This document shows, piece by piece, positions 36,067-44,291 of a stretch of DNA of 64,000 nt. The stretch is from positions 62,001-126,000 of the forward strand of contig JAJEHL010000050.1 of assembly GCA_022823725.1 (NCBI GenBank), in the 5' to 3' direction. Position numbers and translations under genes: made by a program. The stretch's first letter is position 1. Every line of letters starts with the position of its first letter. Below the pieces are notes generated by a model, which was not told the origin of the DNA, did no database searches, and saw only the letters and a list, made by a program, of their open reading frames with translations. The stretch comes from Candidatus Latescibacterota bacterium (GTDB taxonomy: Bacteria; Latescibacterota; UBA2968).

Positions 36067-36095
36067 AATATACCGCTTCTCTTTTATTCTGTCAA
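36067..36095 (-). promoter_or_regulatory. strong sigma-70 promoter of the guaB leader
   Basis: On the minus strand, TTGACA (36090-36095) and TATATT (36067-36072) are separated by exactly 17 nt. The start is predicted near 36060. Confidence 0.8.
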
Positions 36096-36333
36096 TATGT
36101 GTGAAATAGATTTTGTTTGCAATGGTCTCTGGAAAAGGGGTTGACACCGGTCTTTACGGCTTATATTTTTTATTTTTTATTCACTCGGATTTCTAATATT
36201 GCCATTATTCATTAGTTGTTTTAAATTTTTAAGACCGAGATAATTAACACCCCTCATAACGCATTGTTGCAGTGTTGGATATACCGGGAACTCTATTGAT
36301 TTATATTTCGTTTAATTTGAAGCAGATTTTGGC

Positions 36334-36362
36334 TTGACAGGGTTTTTTTCATTCATTAGATT
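36334..36362 (+). promoter_or_regulatory. sigma-70 promoter of the TPR-exbB-exbD-tonB operon
   Basis: TTGACA (36334-36339) and TAGATT (36357-36362) are separated by 17 nt. The leader to the TPR gene would be about 128 nt. Confidence 0.7.
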
Positions 36363-36496
36363 CTTCAGCCCTGCTACCTGTAATCGCATTATTTTTTGTT
36401 GTGAGTTATATTGTTATTAACAGGGAAGCGGCTTGTCTAAACTAAGTGTCGTTACTCTGCGAATTTTCATCCCATATAGTTATGGAGACTGGGACC

Positions 36497-37693
36497 ATGA
36501 TTTTGGATTTGAAATTCCGATCAGGTTTTTTGGCTTTGTTCTGCGGTTTTTTGGTTTTTGGTGCAGCGTCACTTTGTTTTGCCGAAGAAGGCGAGACCGA
36601 GATGACACAGGCGGATTCTATTAAGAGGGCCGGTCAACATTTGGGTTGGGGGGATCGGTATCTCAAGAGCAAGCAATATGAAGACGCCGAAACACAGTTG
36701 CTCAAATCATGGGGATTTAATCCCAGAAGAGCAGCAACGGCTCGACGCCTGGGAAAATTGTATAATGAAACAGAAAAATATGAGGATGCTATTCAGTGGT
36801 ATCAAAAAGCCATTGAACTTGAACCCAAGAGCAAGTACACCAGGGGGGCACATTTTGCCTTAGCTGGTATCTACATTATACTGGAACAGCCCGAGAAAGC
36901 CATTGGGCATTATGAAGCTTTGCTGGCATTTAACCTCGAGCCCGAGGAAAAAATTAAATACTATCATGCGCTGGTCAGTTTGAATGTTGAAACTGAAGAA
37001 TATGAAAAAGCATTGGAGTATGCCAAGAAGTGGGGTGAATTGGCTCCCGATGAGCCCGAAGTGCGGGATATGATTGGTAAATTACATCTGCGAACAGGCG
37101 GTGAGGACGAAGCTCTGGCCGAAATGGAGAAAGTGCTGGAGATAAATCCCGACGATTATGCTACGCTGGAAAAATTGGCGGGTATGTATGAGCGACGAGG
37201 CGATGATGATAAAGCCTTTGATGCCTTTGAAAAATTATATCAAAATGATAACTCGAGTGTTTTCTTTTTGGAAGAGACCATTAAATTGGGCAAGATGATA
37301 GGAAAATCCAAAAGCTGGATCGTCGGTCGGCTTGAAAAATTATACGACATGGATCCCGAGAATTTGGGGGTGATCGAAGAATTAGCCGAGTTGACCGGGA
37401 GCCTCAAATGGGTCAATAAAGGTCTGAAACAAGACCCAAACAACGGTCTGTACCCCTATATGAGGGGCAACCATTATTTTAACAGGTGGGAAAATTCAAG
37501 TGCAAAACAGGATTCGATCAATGCCTTGACCTGGTATAGAAGGGCGTTGAAAGATCCGATGTGGAAAGGCAATGCCAACGCAATGATCCAAACGCTTGAT
37601 CCACCCCTGACTGAAGAAGAGAAGAAGCGTCGAGAATTTTTTGAAGGTAGCAAACAGAAAAAGGAGGAGGTGGAAACAGAAGGTAAGAAGTAG
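36497..37693 (+). CDS. exported TPR-repeat protein of the TonB operon
   Basis: A 398-residue protein with an N-terminal signal (about 1-28, ending AASLCFAEEG), followed by tetratricopeptide repeats over about 40-250 (YLKSKQYEDAETQLLKSWGF, YNETEKYEDAIQWYQKAIEL, LKTGGEDEALAEMEKVL-type units). A helical, lysine/glutamate-rich C-terminus follows. TPR arrays bind partner proteins. It is the first gene of a unit with exbB, two exbD genes and tonB and may organise that complex in the periplasm. The ATG at 36497 gives the cleanest signal peptide; an upstream in-frame ATG at 36482 is possible. Confidence 0.85.
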   Translation: MILDLKFRSGFLALFCGFLVFGAASLCFAEEGETEMTQADSIKRAGQHLGWGDRYLKSKQYEDAETQLLKSWGFNPRRAATARRLGKLYNETEKYEDAIQWYQKAIELEPKSKYTRGAHFALAGIYIILEQPEKAIGHYEALLAFNLEPEEKIKYYHALVSLNVETEEYEKALEYAKKWGELAPDEPEVRDMIGKLHLRTGGEDEALAEMEKVLEINPDDYATLEKLAGMYERRGDDDKAFDAFEKLYQNDNSSVFFLEETIKLGKMIGKSKSWIVGRLEKLYDMDPENLGVIEELAELTGSLKWVNKGLKQDPNNGLYPYMRGNHYFNRWENSSAKQDSINALTWYRRALKDPMWKGNANAMIQTLDPPLTEEEKKRREFFEGSKQKKEEVETEGKK

Positions 37694-37753
37694 AAGGTTC
37701 TATGTTGTTAATCCATTTTTCGCAATTCATAACCTAACTTCGGGAGATGTGGC

Positions 37754-38374
37754 ATGGTTGATCTTTTTATTAAAGGCGGAAACTTTATGTATCCGTTGCT
37801 GGTGATGTTGTTTTTTGGTGTTGTGGTGATGATTGAGCGCTTTTACACGCTTTTTAAGGCACATATCAATGCCAAAGAGTTTATGGTAGAGCTTCAGGAT
37901 GCCCTCAAGCAAAATGGGCCAGAAGGTGCTGCCGAGTTGTGTTCCAATACGCGCGGCCCGGTCGCCACGGTGTTGCATGCAGGCCTGTTGCGTTTAGACC
38001 GCGGTATTGAGCATGTGGAAAAATCGATTGAGGAATCCGGCGCTATCGAAATGGCTTTTCTCGAGCGTGGTCTCGTGTGGCTTTCCACTGTCGCAAACCT
38101 GGCACCTCTTGTCGGTTTTCTGGGCACCGTGTCGGGGATGATCCGGGCGTTTAACGATATTGCCGCTGCTGGCGATGTTGATCCCAGTGTTGTGGCTGGC
38201 GGTATTTCTGAAGCTTTGATTACAACGGCTTCGGGCCTGGTGGTTGCTATCCCGGTGCAGGCTGCATACAACTTCTTCCTGTCAAAAATTGACAAGATCA
38301 TCATCGATCTCCAGGAAAGCTCCAATCAATTTGTCGATGACCTGATTCAGTTGGGCTACGGCAAGGAGGACTAA
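37754..38374 (+). CDS. exbB: ExbB/TolQ/MotA-family proton channel protein
   Basis: A 206-residue inner-membrane protein with three helices: MYPLLVMLFFGVVVMIERFY near the start, then LVWLSTVANLAPLVGFLGTV and GISEALITTASGLVVAIPVQ in the second half. The last two contain the conserved Pro-Leu-hydrophobic-Gly-Leu-hydrophobic-Gly-Thr-Val block and the Thr-rich pore helix of the family. It forms the proton channel with ExbD that powers TonB. It lacks the long N-terminal periplasmic domain seen in some paralogues. GGGAG lies about 9 nt before the ATG. Followed after 3 nt by exbD. Confidence 0.94.
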   Translation: MVDLFIKGGNFMYPLLVMLFFGVVVMIERFYTLFKAHINAKEFMVELQDALKQNGPEGAAELCSNTRGPVATVLHAGLLRLDRGIEHVEKSIEESGAIEMAFLERGLVWLSTVANLAPLVGFLGTVSGMIRAFNDIAAAGDVDPSVVAGGISEALITTASGLVVAIPVQAAYNFFLSKIDKIIIDLQESSNQFVDDLIQLGYGKED

Positions 38375-38377
38375 GAC

Positions 38378-38782
38378 ATGGCCCTTCAGCGACGCGAAAA
38401 ATCTTCACCCGAAATCCCCACCGGATCTATGGCAGATATCGTGTTTTTGTTGCTGGTATTTTTTCTGGTGACAACCACGATGAACCAGGATAAGGGTATT
38501 GGTATGCATTTGCCCCCGGCTGGCGAGTCCAAGAAAATCCAGAAGAAAAATATTTGCAATGTCTGGGTCAATATCGATGGGGAGATTCTCATCAATTTGG
38601 AACAAAGTGTACCGCTGAATCTGCTTCGAGCAGATATTGAGCAGCGATTGGCGCAAAATGAGAAGCTGATCGTTTCATTAAAGGCCGACGAAGAAACGCC
38701 CTATGAGAAATTTATCGATGTGCTCGACGAAATTAAATTATCAGGGGCAGATAAAATTTCGCTCGCCTCGCCCAGTGAGTGA
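38378..38782 (+). CDS. exbD: ExbD/TolR-family protein, first copy
   Basis: A 134-residue single-pass protein: a short cytoplasmic N-terminus, then GSMADIVFLLLVFFLVTTTM with the essential membrane Asp, and a periplasmic domain (about 45-134) with VWVNIDGEILINLE and VSLKADEETPYEKFIDVLDEIK, typical of ExbD. It couples proton flow through ExbB to TonB. The second copy follows 15 nt later and shares IPTGSMADI but differs in the periplasmic part, suggesting a heterodimer in the channel. Confidence 0.93.
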   Translation: MALQRREKSSPEIPTGSMADIVFLLLVFFLVTTTMNQDKGIGMHLPPAGESKKIQKKNICNVWVNIDGEILINLEQSVPLNLLRADIEQRLAQNEKLIVSLKADEETPYEKFIDVLDEIKLSGADKISLASPSE

Positions 38783-38797
38783 GTTCAGGAGGTTTTC

Positions 38798-39205
38798 ATG
38801 AATTTTAAGAAAAAGGGTGGTGTCTCACACAGCATCCCAACCGGATCTATGGCCGACATTACTTTTTTGCTGCTCATTTTCTTTATGGTCTCTACGGTTT
38901 TTGTCCGCTACCGCGTGACGGGCATTATTATGCCCAAGGCCGAAAAAATTGAAGAGCTTAAGAAACGTCGCCACATCAACTATTTATGGGTTTCTGCTGA
39001 TCGCAAAATCTATATTGACGACAAGTTGGCGAATCTCGATCAAGTAGCCGGGATTTTTTACGATCGCCGCGTCAAAGATCCCCGTATGGTTGTGTCACTC
39101 AAATGTGACTATCGCGCGCCTTATGGATTGATCAGCAGAGTGATGGAAGAATTGCGCGAGGCCGATGCGTTGCGCATCAACTTTGCGACTAACCGAGAGG
39201 GGTAA
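38798..39205 (+). CDS. exbD: ExbD/TolR-family protein, second copy
   Basis: A 135-residue paralogue of the preceding protein. GSMADITFLLLIFFMVSTVF holds the membrane Asp; the periplasmic domain includes INYLWVSADRKIYIDDKLAN and YGLISRVMEELREADALRI. Dual-exbD operons are known in several phyla and usually serve a dedicated TonB. CAGGAGG lies about 7 nt before the ATG; tonB starts 3 nt after the stop. Confidence 0.93.
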   Translation: MNFKKKGGVSHSIPTGSMADITFLLLIFFMVSTVFVRYRVTGIIMPKAEKIEELKKRRHINYLWVSADRKIYIDDKLANLDQVAGIFYDRRVKDPRMVVSLKCDYRAPYGLISRVMEELREADALRINFATNREG

Positions 39206-39208
39206 GCT

Positions 39209-39856
39209 ATGGCAATGATTCGGGGAAAAGCACCAGAAGCCGATTTGCGACGAACGTATAATAAGGTTTTTGGATATTGTACGTTGATCACGTTTGTCCT
39301 GCATACCGCCGTGGCTGTGATTTTTCCAACTTTTGAAGCCTCTGCGAGTGATCGCAAGAAGAAACAGATTATTATTGAAAATGTAGATATTCCAGAAACC
39401 CAACAGATCAAACGTCCGCCACCGCCGCCGCGGCCTGCTGTGCCAATTGAGACAGAGAGCGACGATGTGCCCGACGATGTGACTATTGAGAGCACAGATC
39501 TCGATTTTGACGATGCAATGGTCGATATGCCACCGCCACCGCCGCCGGGTTCACAAGAGGAAGAAGAAGAAATTTTCGAGTTTTTTATGGTTGAACAAAA
39601 ACCAAAAGTCATAAAGCAGGTCAACCCTAAATATCCGGAAATCGCTCGCAAAGCCGGGTTGACTGGAAAAGTGTTTTTGAAGTTTTTGGTTGATAAGAGT
39701 GGTCGGGTAAGCAATGTGACCGTTCTCAGAGGTCAAGAAATTTTCCGGCAAGCGGCGATTGATGCTGTTCTGCAATTCAGGTTTGAACCAGCCCAACAAA
39801 ATGACAAGCCGGTTTCTGTTTGGATGACACAGCCGATGTCTTTCCGTCTGAATTGA
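39209..39856 (+). CDS. tonB: TonB-family energy transducer
   Basis: A 215-residue protein: a transmembrane helix at about 23-41 (YCTLITFVLHTAVAVIFP), a Pro-rich periplasmic spacer with two Pro runs separated by an acidic stretch, and a TonB C-terminal domain from about 128 (KQVNPKYPEIARKAGLTGKV, VSNVTVLRGQEIFRQAAIDA, FRFEPAQQNDKPV). It transmits proton-motive energy from ExbB/ExbD to outer-membrane partners. No TonB-dependent receptor is in the window. The operon ends with a strong terminator 17 nt downstream. Confidence 0.92.
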   Translation: MAMIRGKAPEADLRRTYNKVFGYCTLITFVLHTAVAVIFPTFEASASDRKKKQIIIENVDIPETQQIKRPPPPPRPAVPIETESDDVPDDVTIESTDLDFDDAMVDMPPPPPPGSQEEEEEIFEFFMVEQKPKVIKQVNPKYPEIARKAGLTGKVFLKFLVDKSGRVSNVTVLRGQEIFRQAAIDAVLQFRFEPAQQNDKPVSVWMTQPMSFRLN

Positions 39857-39873
39857 GGTGGAGTTTTATGATT

Positions 39874-39910
39874 AAAAGGCCATTGTGCAGGGCGTACAAT
39901 GGCCTTTTTT
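39874..39910 (+). terminator. terminator of the tonB operon
   Basis: Perfect 13-bp arms AAAAGGCCATTGT (39874-39886) and ACAATGGCCTTTT (39896-39908), a 9-nt loop and further T. Confidence 0.93.
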
Positions 39911-40018
39911 GTGTAAATATGTAAACAATACTTGACATATACGCCGAAATTTTACAATATATATTGCCTAATCCGAATTTTAAGTCTTTGTAAAGGTTCA
40001 AAATAGAGGAGATTTTCC

Positions 40019-41212
40019 ATGATGCGTTTCTTCTTTGCGATGCTTTCATTGTCTGTGCTAATGGCCGGTTCTGCCCTCGCACAGGGAGTGAGCCCCGAAT
40101 CCGCTGAAAAGTATAATGCTGGACAGGAATTATTCAAGAAACGGCAATTTCAAAGAGCACTCGTATCCTTTGAAGAGGCTGTAAAGATCGATGGCAAAAA
40201 CGCGCAGGCATATCGCGCGATGGGCACGACGTACAAAAAGTTGCGCAATTACAAAAAGGCCATTGAAGCTTATCAAATGGCGACTTCAATTAAGTCGGAT
40301 TATGCAGCCGCTTATTTTGAAATGGGCGAATTGCAATTTCAGACCAAAGACTATAAAGGTGCCCAGGCCAGCATACAAAAGGTGCTGTCGATTGATCCCA
40401 GCTTTGAAGCAGATAAAACACGGGATATATTGAAGAAAGCCTATCTTCAAGAGGGCACTACATTGTTCAGGCGGCGCGATTACAAGGGTGCTGCGGCTCA
40501 GTATGAAAGTGCCACGCAAGTCGATCCTTCGGATGCGACCGTATTTTTCAATTTGGGACTGGCACATAGATATGCGCGCAGTGTAAATGCCGCGCGTGAA
40601 GCACTCGAAACAGCTATTGAGTTGAATCCGAACTATGGCAAAGCTCATCGCAGTTTGGGCGATCTCTTCAGGGCGACAGGAAAAAATAGCAGTGCAGCAA
40701 GGGCGTACTTAAAGGCGATTCAAGCCGATGCAAAAGATACGAGGTCTCGCCTGAATCTGGCAATAGTCTATCAGGCGATGAAGCAAAATAGCAAAGCGAT
40801 TTCCGTGCTTTCAAAAGCGGCACAGGTTGATCCTAAAAATGCGGATGTTCACACAGCACTTGGCAAGGCTTATGCAGATGGCAGGCAGTACACAAATTCT
40901 ATTGCTTCCTACAAAAGGGCACTGGGGATTAAGAATACTCCCGAGGCAAACTATCGGATAGCTGAACCTTATTTCGGACTCAAGCAATACCAAAATGCCA
41001 TCAGGCACGCCAATAGAGCACTGTCTGCGTCTAAATGGAGAGTGCCCGCCAATGTCATTCTGGGCGATTGTTATCGAGAGCTTGGTCAAAAAGAAAGAGC
41101 GATCGCGCACTACAAAAAAGGGGTCGCTAATCGCCAATACAAGAAATATTGTGAAGATCAGATAGATCGCATCCTCAATCCAATGGGCGGTGGAGAAGAA
41201 GAGGCACAGTAA
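40019..41212 (+). CDS. exported TPR-repeat protein downstream of tonB
   Basis: A 397-residue protein with a signal peptide (1-22, ending GSALAQ) and at least eight tetratricopeptide repeats over about 30-370, such as YNAGQELFKKRQFQRALVSF, YRAMGTTYKKLRNYKKAIEA, FNLGLAHRYARSVNAAREAL and HRSLGDLFRATGKNSSAARA. A Gly/Glu tail follows. It has its own unit: a terminator precedes it, and TTGACA at 39932 with a TACAAT-like -10 at sub-optimal spacing could be its promoter. A terminator follows. It is probably a periplasmic scaffold; co-location with the first TPR/TonB operon suggests a shared process. Confidence 0.86.
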   Translation: MMRFFFAMLSLSVLMAGSALAQGVSPESAEKYNAGQELFKKRQFQRALVSFEEAVKIDGKNAQAYRAMGTTYKKLRNYKKAIEAYQMATSIKSDYAAAYFEMGELQFQTKDYKGAQASIQKVLSIDPSFEADKTRDILKKAYLQEGTTLFRRRDYKGAAAQYESATQVDPSDATVFFNLGLAHRYARSVNAAREALETAIELNPNYGKAHRSLGDLFRATGKNSSAARAYLKAIQADAKDTRSRLNLAIVYQAMKQNSKAISVLSKAAQVDPKNADVHTALGKAYADGRQYTNSIASYKRALGIKNTPEANYRIAEPYFGLKQYQNAIRHANRALSASKWRVPANVILGDCYRELGQKERAIAHYKKGVANRQYKKYCEDQIDRILNPMGGGEEEAQ

Positions 41213-41239
41213 GCAGTGCAGTGATTTGTGTTAAAAATG

Positions 41240-41269
41240 AAAAGGGACTCTTTTTGAGTCCCTTTTTTT
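41240..41269 (+). terminator. terminator of the second TPR gene
   Basis: Perfect 11-bp arms AAAAGGGACTC (41240-41250) and GAGTCCCTTTT (41256-41266), a T5 loop and a further T-run. The MFS gene starts 19 nt later. Confidence 0.92.
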
Positions 41270-41288
41270 GTAGGAGAATCCTCTTTTA

Positions 41289-42440
41289 GTGAAAAAAGAT
41301 ACTTTTTTGTACATCAATGCCTTTTTAATGGATTGTTGTTTTTCCATTGTGGGCGTTTGCGTGCCATTGCACGCTCTGCATTTTGGTGCGACTTATGACG
41401 ATCTCGGCTGGATAAATACCTGCGGTGCATTGGCTTATACTCTGACCAGTCTCGTGTCGGGCCGTCTTGCAGATCGGATGGGTTATCGTCTGGTTATGAC
41501 TGTTGGGTGTGTTTTTCTCGCGCTGGCATTTGTGGGATATATCGGTGTCAATCGCATCTGGCACTTTATTTTACTATCTGTGCTTACGGCGGTTGCCATT
41601 GCACATTATTGGCCCCCTATGCAAGCCTATCTTGGGCGTGGGAAATCGCGAGATATGCTGTTACCCGCGTTGGGGCGATTCAATGTGGCGTGGACATTGG
41701 GCGTGTGTATTGGTCCGGCCGCAGGTGGTGAGTTGTTTGAGTTTCACCCTTTTAGCGGATTTATTCTGAGTGGTTTTTTGGCCGTTCTGTTATTTGCCGG
41801 TTTGCTTGTTGTTCCGATTGTGGAATCGGAGCCTGATGTTGTAAATAGACAGTCGGTTGCCGCAACGTCGGGACACTTTTTGCCGCTTGCATTGCTGGCC
41901 AATTTTGCAACGTTTTTTGCTATTGGTCTTGTGCGTGCGCTGTTTCCAAAGTTGGCGACAGACCTCGACATTTCACCGAGTTTGCTGGGGTATTTGCTCG
42001 CGCTGATCGCTTTGACCCAAGTTGCGGTTTTTTATTTTATGTCGCGGACGGATAGATGGCAATTTCGTCTGTCACCTATTATTTTTGCTCAGCTTTTGGC
42101 CGCTTTTGGCCTCGGTTTGATTGGGATAGGTACACAGCCGATTGTTTTTGGATGTGGTTTTTTGCTGTTGGGCGGGCTTATTGGGGTGACGTTTACAGCG
42201 AGTATTTTTTACAGTTTATACGCCGAAGGTCCAGGAGGGCGTCGCACGGGTATTCACGAAGCGATTGTGGGGAGTGGATTTTTATTTGGCCCCCTTCTCG
42301 GCGGTCTTGTTGCAGAGCATTTCAATGCGCGATTGCCCTATCTGATGGGTAGTATGGTTATTCTGATGACGATAGGTATTCAGTTGTTTATCCATAAAAT
42401 GAAAGCCCCCAGCGGCTTTGTGCCACAGGCGGGCGATTAG
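41289..42440 (+). CDS. major facilitator superfamily transporter
   Basis: A 383-residue membrane protein with about twelve helices. The loop 2-3 signature is present as GRLADRMGYRLVM near residue 58. The first half contains LGWINTCGALAYTLTSLVSG, and the second half restarts after a short cytoplasmic loop at about residue 190. No substrate can be assigned; it heads a unit with nth, an enolase-superfamily enzyme and a sulfatase, so uptake of a sugar acid or sulfated sugar is plausible. The GTG start lies 19 nt after a terminator; TAGGAG lies somewhat far upstream (about 14 nt). Confidence 0.9.
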   Translation: MKKDTFLYINAFLMDCCFSIVGVCVPLHALHFGATYDDLGWINTCGALAYTLTSLVSGRLADRMGYRLVMTVGCVFLALAFVGYIGVNRIWHFILLSVLTAVAIAHYWPPMQAYLGRGKSRDMLLPALGRFNVAWTLGVCIGPAAGGELFEFHPFSGFILSGFLAVLLFAGLLVVPIVESEPDVVNRQSVAATSGHFLPLALLANFATFFAIGLVRALFPKLATDLDISPSLLGYLLALIALTQVAVFYFMSRTDRWQFRLSPIIFAQLLAAFGLGLIGIGTQPIVFGCGFLLLGGLIGVTFTASIFYSLYAEGPGGRRTGIHEAIVGSGFLFGPLLGGLVAEHFNARLPYLMGSMVILMTIGIQLFIHKMKAPSGFVPQAGD

Positions 42441-42465
42441 TTTTCAATTTGTGTGGAGAATAAAT

Positions 42466-43110
42466 TTGAAAAAGCGTTTTAGTAAAGCTGAGAAAGCCGA
42501 AAGAATTGCCGAGATTTTGGACGAATTGTATCCCGATCCCGAAGCTTCGCTGAGACACGGGAGTGCTTATACCTTGCTGGTCGCTGTGTTGTTGTCGGCG
42601 CAGTGTACCGATGTGCGGGTCAATCAGGTGACGCCGGTTTTATTTGCCAGGGCAGATACGCCAGAGAAAATGATTGCACTGTCGGTTGAAGAAATCGAAA
42701 GTATTATCCGTCCGTGCGGATTGGCGCCTCGAAAAGCGCAGGCGATTTTTGATTTGTCCCGTATTTTACTGGATAAACACGATGGCGAGGTGCCCCAATC
42801 TTATGAAGATTTGGAAGCATTGCCCGGCGTGGGACACAAGACGGCGTCGGTGGTGATGGCTCAGGCTTTTGACGTGCCAGCATTTCCCGTGGATACGCAT
42901 ATTCATCGTCTCGCCTACCGATGGGGATTGTCCAATGGCAAAAATGTGGTGCAGACCGAGCGCGATTTAAAACGCATTTTCCCCGCGGAAATTTGGAATA
43001 AGTTGCATTTGCAGATTATCTTTTTTGGACGCGAGTATTGTCCGGCGAGGGGGCATGATCCCCATGAATGCTGCATTTGCGGGGTGTATGGACGCAGGAG
43101 TTTGCTTTGA
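42466..43110 (+). CDS. nth: endonuclease III-like DNA glycosylase, atypical C-terminus
   Basis: A 214-residue HhH-GPD base-excision enzyme. LLSAQCTDVRVNQVTP, the helix-hairpin-helix LPGVGHKTASVV with the catalytic Lys, and PVDTHIHRLAYRWG with the catalytic Asp are all present. It removes oxidised pyrimidines and nicks the strand. The C-terminal cysteines are spaced C-x9-C-C-x-C and not as the standard C-x6-C-x2-C-x5-C that holds the 4Fe-4S cluster, and the chain ends shortly after. The TTG at 42466 is preferred because GGAG lies 7 nt upstream and the earlier frame overlaps the MFS gene. The enolase-family gene follows after 16 nt. Confidence 0.9.
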   Translation: MKKRFSKAEKAERIAEILDELYPDPEASLRHGSAYTLLVAVLLSAQCTDVRVNQVTPVLFARADTPEKMIALSVEEIESIIRPCGLAPRKAQAIFDLSRILLDKHDGEVPQSYEDLEALPGVGHKTASVVMAQAFDVPAFPVDTHIHRLAYRWGLSNGKNVVQTERDLKRIFPAEIWNKLHLQIIFFGREYCPARGHDPHECCICGVYGRRSLL

Positions 43111-43126
43111 GAGACAGGAGGTGGAA

Positions 43127-44266
43127 GTGAAGATTCGAGCGATTTCGATTTCGGTTTTTGAGTTGCCTGCCAATACGGGGCGGTTTCGGATGGAACAAAC
43201 TGGTCAGGGTGCCCGCAGGCGATGGGCAAAGCGGGGTGCGGGTAAGTCGGCAGAGCAGGTGCATGTTTTGCATGTAAAGACAGACGAAGACATTGAAGGG
43301 GTGTGTACAGTGGGGGATGCGCGGTACACGACGATGCGCCCTGAAGATCTGGAGCAATTGCGCTTGCTGGCGATTGGTGAAGATCCATTTGATCGGGAGC
43401 GGCTTGCTGAAAAATTACACAAGGCAACGCGCGGCATGTTCACGCGACCCGGATGGTTTGGTGCTTTTGACAATTGTTTGTGGGATATTGCTGGCAAAGT
43501 TGCGGGGCTGCCCGTTCACAGTCTGATTGGTCGGGCGCGGTCTTCCTGTGCGGCTTATTACAATTTTAGAAGTGGCTCACAAGAGGAGGCTGTAGCCGAT
43601 GCTGTAAAGGCAGTGGAACGGGGATTTTTGGCTGTAAAAGATCACTTTGGGGGTACGGCAGATGAGAATATCGCGTGTTTTCAGGCTGTGCGCGATGCGG
43701 TTGGGAGTGATGTCGATATTTTGCACGATGCCGCAGGGTGTGATTATACGTTGCAAGATGCGATTCGGGTGGGTAAGACTCTGGAGGCGTTGCGGTTTGG
43801 GTGGTTTGAAGAGCCTCTGGCAGATCGAGATCAAAAGGGCTTGCAGCGTTTGTGCGCCGCGCTGGATATTCCCATTTTAGCTCCTGAGACTTTGATGCAC
43901 GATGTGGATTTGAGTGCGCAATGGATTATTTCCGGGGCTACCGATGCCTTGCGCGCCAATGCGCGGCTGGGTACAACTCCGACGTTGAAGCTGGCACATT
44001 TGGTGGAGATGCACGGCGCAAATATTGAATTCAATGGACCGGGTGGGTTGTTTGGACTGGTACATGCACATCTGGTTTGTGCCATATCAAATACGAGTTA
44101 TTACGAGTTTTTCCCCGGAGGCTCCCGGGATGTGCGCGGTCGTGAGATTGGATTGCTCAATCCACCTCTGCCCGAGAATGGCCATATTACACCGCCCAAT
44201 AGTCCCGGATGGGGTGCCGAATGGGATTGGGAGTTTTTTGAGAAGAAGCGGATTGGAGAGTTATAG
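43127..44266 (+). CDS. enolase-superfamily (mandelate racemase/dehydratase-like) enzyme
   Basis: A 379-residue protein with the capping domain at about 1-125 and a TIM barrel after. Catalytic positions visible: LAVKDHF (Lys of strand 2, a KxH-type variation of KxK), DILHDAAG (Asp), WFEEPLAD (Glu) and ILAPETL (Glu), the three acidic metal ligands of the superfamily. The late HGANIEFNGPGG and FGLVHAHL supply the C-terminal strands. Family members dehydrate sugar acids. GTG at 43127 with AGGAGG 5 nt upstream; the upstream frame overlaps nth. Position before a sulfatase fits a sugar-acid pathway. Confidence 0.9.
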   Translation: MKIRAISISVFELPANTGRFRMEQTGQGARRRWAKRGAGKSAEQVHVLHVKTDEDIEGVCTVGDARYTTMRPEDLEQLRLLAIGEDPFDRERLAEKLHKATRGMFTRPGWFGAFDNCLWDIAGKVAGLPVHSLIGRARSSCAAYYNFRSGSQEEAVADAVKAVERGFLAVKDHFGGTADENIACFQAVRDAVGSDVDILHDAAGCDYTLQDAIRVGKTLEALRFGWFEEPLADRDQKGLQRLCAALDIPILAPETLMHDVDLSAQWIISGATDALRANARLGTTPTLKLAHLVEMHGANIEFNGPGGLFGLVHAHLVCAISNTSYYEFFPGGSRDVRGREIGLLNPPLPENGHITPPNSPGWGAEWDWEFFEKKRIGEL

Positions 44267-44291
44267 AAAGCAACAATTGAAAGGAGATTTT

